Shown here piece after piece: positions 14,644 through 17,613 of a stretch of DNA of 17,613 nucleotides (the stretch's first letter is position 1; each line of letters starts with the position of its first letter). The stretch is from Rhodobacteraceae bacterium UBA996 (GTDB lineage Bacteria > Pseudomonadota > Alphaproteobacteria > Rhodobacterales > Rhodobacteraceae), in contig DBBA01000139.1 in NCBI GenBank assembly GCA_002291955.1, positions 1-17,613 on the forward strand, in the 5' to 3' direction. The notes beneath the pieces are model-generated. The model was not told the DNA's origin, searched no databases, and saw nothing but the letters and a program-made list of their open reading frames with translations. The position numbers and the translations under genes are program-made.

Positions 14644-15924
14644 GTGGAACTCTGGGTCCTGTTCGGCACCTTCGCGATGCTTCTCCTGATCGGCACGCCG
14701 GTCGCCTTCTGCCTCGGCATCGCGGCCTTCGCGACGGTCCTCTACATGGACCTGCCGCCAATGGTGGTGTTCCAGCGCCTGAACTCGGGCGTGTCGGTGT
14801 TCGCGCTCATGGCGATCCCGTTCTTCATCTTCGCAGGCGAACTGATGGTCCGGGGCGACATCGCGCGCCGCCTTGTGGCGCTGGCGGGGGGGCTTGTGGG
14901 GCACCTCAAGGGCGGGCTCGGACAGGTCAACATCTCGGCCTCGGTGCTGTTCGGCGGCATCTCGGGCTCGGCCGCGGCAGATGCGTCGGCCATCGGCGGG
15001 CTGATGGTCCCGCAGATGAAAGCCAAGGGCTATGGCGTGGACTATGCGGTGAACATCACCGTGGTGTCGTCGATCATCGCGCTGCTCATTCCGCCCAGCC
15101 ACAACATGATCATCTACGCCATCGCGGGCGGCGGGCGGATTTCCATCGCCGACCTGTTCACGGCCGGGATCATCCCCGGGCTGATGCTGGCCCTGTCGCT
15201 GATGACGGCAGCGTGGATCGTCGCCCGCCGCCGCGGCTACCCGACGGACCCGTTCCCGGGCTGGCTGGCCGTGGCGGGGCTGTTGGTGAACGCGGTACCG
15301 GGGCTCCTGCTCATCGGGATCATCTTCTTCGGCGTGCGGTCCGGCATCTTCACCGCCTCCGAATCGTCCTGCATCGCGGCGGTCTATGCGCTGCTGGTCA
15401 CGACACTGGCCTACCGCACCATGTCCTGGCCGAACTTCGTTGCCGCCACCATGGCGGCGGTGCGCACGACCGCCATGGTCCTGATGGTGATCGGCTGCGC
15501 CGCGGCCTTCGGCTGGCTGATGGCGCTTCTCAAGGTGCCCGCCAGCATGATCGCGGCGATGCAGGGGATCAGCGACAACCCCATCGTGATCCTTCTGCTG
15601 ATCAACCTGATCCTGCTGCTCCTTGGCACCTTCATGGACATGTCGCCCCTGATCGTGATCACCACACCGATCTTCCTGCCCGTCGCCACCGCCTTCGGCG
15701 TCGATCCGGTGCATTTCGGCGTCATCATGATCCTGAACCTCGGGATCGGCCTGTGTACGCCCCCCGTCGGCGCGGTGCTGTTCGTGGGCTGCGCGGTTGG
15801 GCGCATCGGCATCGGGCAGGCCATGCGCACCATCTGGCCCTTCTACGGCGCGGCCTTCGTGACGCTCATGCTCGTCACCTACATCCCCGCCCTGTCCCTC
15901 TGGCTGCCCTCGCTGTTCCGATGA
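14644..15924 (+). CDS. TRAP transporter large permease (DctM family)
   Basis: A 426-residue, roughly twelve-helix channel subunit driving sodium- or proton-coupled uptake of the bound solute. Family landmarks include MAIPFFIFAGELMVRGDIARRL, GGISGSAAADASAIGGLMVP, LIPPSHNMIIYA, GIFTASESS, FMDMSPLIVITTPIFLPV and TPPVGAVLFVG. It starts with GTG at 14644, 1 bp after the DctQ stop, and its TGA overlaps the kdgF start as ATGA. This translational coupling ties the transporter to uronate-processing enzymes. It is full length with no disruption. Confidence 0.93.
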   Translation: MELWVLFGTFAMLLLIGTPVAFCLGIAAFATVLYMDLPPMVVFQRLNSGVSVFALMAIPFFIFAGELMVRGDIARRLVALAGGLVGHLKGGLGQVNISASVLFGGISGSAAADASAIGGLMVPQMKAKGYGVDYAVNITVVSSIIALLIPPSHNMIIYAIAGGGRISIADLFTAGIIPGLMLALSLMTAAWIVARRRGYPTDPFPGWLAVAGLLVNAVPGLLLIGIIFFGVRSGIFTASESSCIAAVYALLVTTLAYRTMSWPNFVAATMAAVRTTAMVLMVIGCAAAFGWLMALLKVPASMIAAMQGISDNPIVILLLINLILLLLGTFMDMSPLIVITTPIFLPVATAFGVDPVHFGVIMILNLGIGLCTPPVGAVLFVGCAVGRIGIGQAMRTIWPFYGAAFVTLMLVTYIPALSLWLPSLFR

Positions 15925-16235
15925 CACCCACTTTCCCGGAAATCGCGACCGACCCCGGCGTCACCCGCCAGGTCCTGACCCAAACGCCCGACCTCATGGT
16001 GGTGGCGTTCCGCTTCGCCCACGAAGGCGCCCAGGGGCGCCTGCACCAGCACCCGCACGTCCAGTCAACTTACGTCACCTCGGGCCGCTTCCGCTTCACC
16101 GTGGGCGACACGGACCGCGACATCGGCCCCGGCGACGCCCTGGTGATCCCCGGCAACACGCCGCATGGGTGCCTGTGCCTCTCCCCCGGTACGCTCATCG
16201 ACACCTTCACCCCCCGCCGCGACGACTTTCTCTGA
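15921..16235 (+). CDS. kdgF: KdgF cupin, unsaturated uronate linearisation
   Basis: A 104-residue single-domain cupin. KdgF proteins speed conversion of 4,5-unsaturated uronates, released by pectate or other polysaccharide lyases, to the linear 4-deoxy-5-keto form used by KduI. The metal-site motif HQHPHVQSTYV (42-52), the GDALVIPGNTPHGC segment with H82, and the C-terminal LIDTFTPRRDDFL all match the KdgF family closely. Its ATG overlaps the DctM stop by 4 bp, so no separate RBS is needed. Its presence argues that lyase products, not only free saturated uronates, are consumed. A hairpin repeat lies between it and kduI. Confidence 0.88.
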   Translation: MTPTFPEIATDPGVTRQVLTQTPDLMVVAFRFAHEGAQGRLHQHPHVQSTYVTSGRFRFTVGDTDRDIGPGDALVIPGNTPHGCLCLSPGTLIDTFTPRRDDFL

Positions 16236-16239
16236 CCCC

Positions 16240-16299
16240 TTCATCCTTGCCGAAATACCCTCGGGGGGTGCGGGGGGCAGACAGCCCCCCGCCCTCGCC
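16240..16299. repeat. GC-rich hairpin repeat, copy B (inside the operon)
   Basis: This element runs TTCATCC...CCGAAATACCC...CGGGGGG and ends GCCCCCCGCCCTCGCC, like copy A at 5810-5884 but without the extra hairpin. GGGGGGC-AGACA-GCCCCCC (16272-16290) is a perfect 7-bp stem. It begins 4 bp after the kdgF stop and ends 24 bp before kduI, so it may partly terminate or stabilise the message. Confidence 0.6.
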
Positions 16300-16323
16300 C
16301 GGCCCGCCAAAGGGACCACCGCC

Positions 16324-17148
16324 ATGCTGACCGTCGAAACCCGCCCCGCCGTCTCACCGTCCGAGGCGCGCACCCTCGACACCCGGGGCCTGCGCGCCGC
16401 CTTCCTGGCCGAGGGGCTGTTCCAGACCGGCCAGATCCGCCTCTGCTACACCCATTACGACCGGATGATCGTCGGCGGCGTGGTGCCGGGCGACGCGCCC
16501 CTGACGCTGGACCACGTCAGGGAAACCGGCACCGCCAGCCTTCTCGACCGCCGGGAACTGGCCATCGTCAACATCGGCGATACCGGCACCGTCACGGCGG
16601 CAGGCCAGACCCACGCCATGGACCGGGGTGATGTCCTGTACCTCGGGATGGGCACGGGTCCCGTCACCTTCGCGGGCGCGGGGCGGTTCTACCTGACCTC
16701 GGCCCCCGCGCACGCCACGCACCCGACCCGCCTGATCCGCATCGGCGACGCGAAGCAGGTCAAGCTCGGCAGCGCAGAGACCTGCAACGACCGCACCATC
16801 TACCAGTTTGTCCACCCCGACGTGATGCCGTCCTGCCAGCTGGTCCTTGGCTACACCCGCTTCGCGCCGGGGTCGGTCTGGAACACCATGCCAGCCCACC
16901 TGCACGACCGGCGGATGGAGGCGTATCTCTACTTCGACCTCGCCGAAACCGCCCGCGTGTTCCACATGATGGGCGAGCCGTCCGAAACCCGCCACCTCGT
17001 CGTCCGGAACGAGGACGCGGTCCTGTCGCCGCCCTGGTCGATCCACTGCGGCGCGGGCACGGGCGCCTATACCTTCATCTGGGCGATGGCAGGCGACAAC
17101 GTGGATTACCGCGATGTCGAGATGGTGGCGATGGAGGACCTGCGGTGA
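16324..17148 (+). CDS. kduI: 5-dehydro-4-deoxy-D-glucuronate isomerase
   Basis: A 274-residue cytoplasmic zinc isomerase that converts 5-keto-4-deoxyuronate (DKI) to 2,5-diketo-3-deoxygluconate (DKII). The zinc ligands H192, H194, E199 and H241 (PAHLHDRRMEAYLYF and WSIHCGAGT) have the spacing known from the E. coli enzyme. Other landmarks are CYTHYDRMIVGG (41-52), FQTGQIRL and the C-terminal DNVDYRDVE. Length matches the family (~278). The ATG at 16324 follows AAAGGGA. Its TGA overlaps the kduD GTG as GTGA, coupling the two steps. Confidence 0.95.
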   Translation: MLTVETRPAVSPSEARTLDTRGLRAAFLAEGLFQTGQIRLCYTHYDRMIVGGVVPGDAPLTLDHVRETGTASLLDRRELAIVNIGDTGTVTAAGQTHAMDRGDVLYLGMGTGPVTFAGAGRFYLTSAPAHATHPTRLIRIGDAKQVKLGSAETCNDRTIYQFVHPDVMPSCQLVLGYTRFAPGSVWNTMPAHLHDRRMEAYLYFDLAETARVFHMMGEPSETRHLVVRNEDAVLSPPWSIHCGAGTGAYTFIWAMAGDNVDYRDVEMVAMEDLR

Positions 17149-17613
17149 TCTCGTTCTCGCTTGCCGGGCGCCATGCGCTGGTTACGGGGGCGAACACCGG
17201 CATCGGGCAGGCCATTGCCATTGCGCTGGCCGCCGCGGGCGCCCGCGTCACCTGCGCCGCCCGGCGCGACTGTGACGAGACGCTTGCCGCGATCCGCACC
17301 GCAGGGGGCCGGGCCGACGCGCTGGCGCTCGACTTCGACGACCCGATGGCCGCCACCCGCGGCCTGTTCAACGCGGCGGACTACGACATCCTCGTGAACA
17401 ACGCCGGGATGATCCGCCGTGCCGACGCCACCGACACGACCGAAGCCGACTGGGACGATGTCCTGAGCCTGAACCTCAAGGCCGCGTTCTTCACGTCGCA
17501 GGCGTTTGCCCGCGCCGCACTTTCCCGCAAGGCCCCCGACCGGGGCGCCAGGGCCAAGATCGTCAACATCGCCTCGCTCCTGTCGTTCCAGGGCGGGATC
17601 CGGGTCCCCGCCT
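17145..17613 (+). CDS. kduD: 2-dehydro-3-deoxy-D-gluconate 5-dehydrogenase (5' part)
   Basis: A short-chain dehydrogenase cut by the right edge; 156 residues are visible of about 250 expected. It reduces DKII to KDG with NAD(P)H. Visible features are the cofactor-binding TGANTGIG (14-21), NNAG (85-88), LNLKAAFFTSQAFA, and IVNIASLLSFQGG, where the serine of the catalytic tetrad falls; the YxxxK lies beyond the edge. The GTG at 17145 overlaps the kduI stop by 4 bp, and MISFSLAGRHALVTG fits the SDR N-terminus. KduD identity rests on this fold plus the kduI overlap. Confidence 0.9.
   Translation, partial: MISFSLAGRHALVTGANTGIGQAIAIALAAAGARVTCAARRDCDETLAAIRTAGGRADALALDFDDPMAATRGLFNAADYDILVNNAGMIRRADATDTTEADWDDVLSLNLKAAFFTSQAFARAALSRKAPDRGARAKIVNIASLLSFQGGIRVPA

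Noticed and set aside
12795..14720. A 641-codon minus-strand open frame across the TRAP genes
   Set aside because: The plus strand has recognisable DctP and DctQ proteins with signal peptide and membrane helices; the minus frame is rich in D, H, G and R repeats typical of shadows.
14491..15927. A 478-codon minus-strand open frame opposite dctM
   Set aside because: It is a shadow with repetitive charged composition (HDDHHGGR-like); dctM is complete on the other strand.

Overview
The window is uniformly GC-rich, with strong G/C preference at third codon positions, compact operons, a TRAP transporter and short GGGGGG/CCCCCC intergenic repeats of a kind I associate with the Rhodobacterales. It most likely comes from the chromosome or a large replicon of a Rhodobacteraceae-like alphaproteobacterium. 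This placement rests on gene content and style; no rRNA or other phylogenetic marker is present.

Left part (1-2480). The 3' end of a GAF/Fis-type regulator that lacks the AAA+ domain of its AcoR-like relatives is followed by an exaC-type aldehyde dehydrogenase. That gene is broken by one extra C near 985-987. A perfect TGTCGCA/TGCGACA inverted repeat lies between the two genes. A strong hairpin follows, then the last ~47 codons of a lost galactose mutarotase.

Middle left (2480-5890). A less GC-rich stretch carries a DUF4345 membrane protein and a divergent LysR regulator. After about 450 bp of mostly non-coding DNA, which includes a perfect 22-bp palindrome, comes an aroQ gene followed 14 bp later by an HpaI-like class II aldolase gene. 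A hairpin-rich intergenic repeat separates these from the convergent ade gene.

Centre (5887-9726, leftward). Here lie adenine deaminase and, upstream of it, a CslA/cellulose-synthase-like GT2 glycosyltransferase, followed by a 340-bp hairpin-bearing gap.

Right part (9727-17613). This is a uronate catabolism locus built around one divergent control region. Leftward run gntR (FCD type) and kdgK, overlapping by ATGA. Rightward run uxaC, a three-gene TRAP transporter, kdgF, kduI and kduD, the last cut by the window edge. A 14-bp palindrome sits between the -35 and -10 hexamers of both the rightward promoter and the overlapping leftward one, so a single repressor could control both arms. The enzymes fit two entry routes. 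KdgF, KduI and KduD take 4,5-unsaturated uronate from lyase-cleaved polysaccharide to 2-keto-3-deoxygluconate (KDG), and KdgK phosphorylates KDG. UxaC handles saturated glucuronate or galacturonate. No polysaccharide lyase, KDPG aldolase, uxuA or uxuB is visible; they may lie beyond the right edge.

Nothing here is clearly a wholly new system. The most noteworthy items are the doubly overlapping uxaC/gntR promoter, the AAA+-less regulator beside a frameshifted exaC, the unexplained 22-bp palindrome before aroQ, and the aroQ-aldolase pairing.
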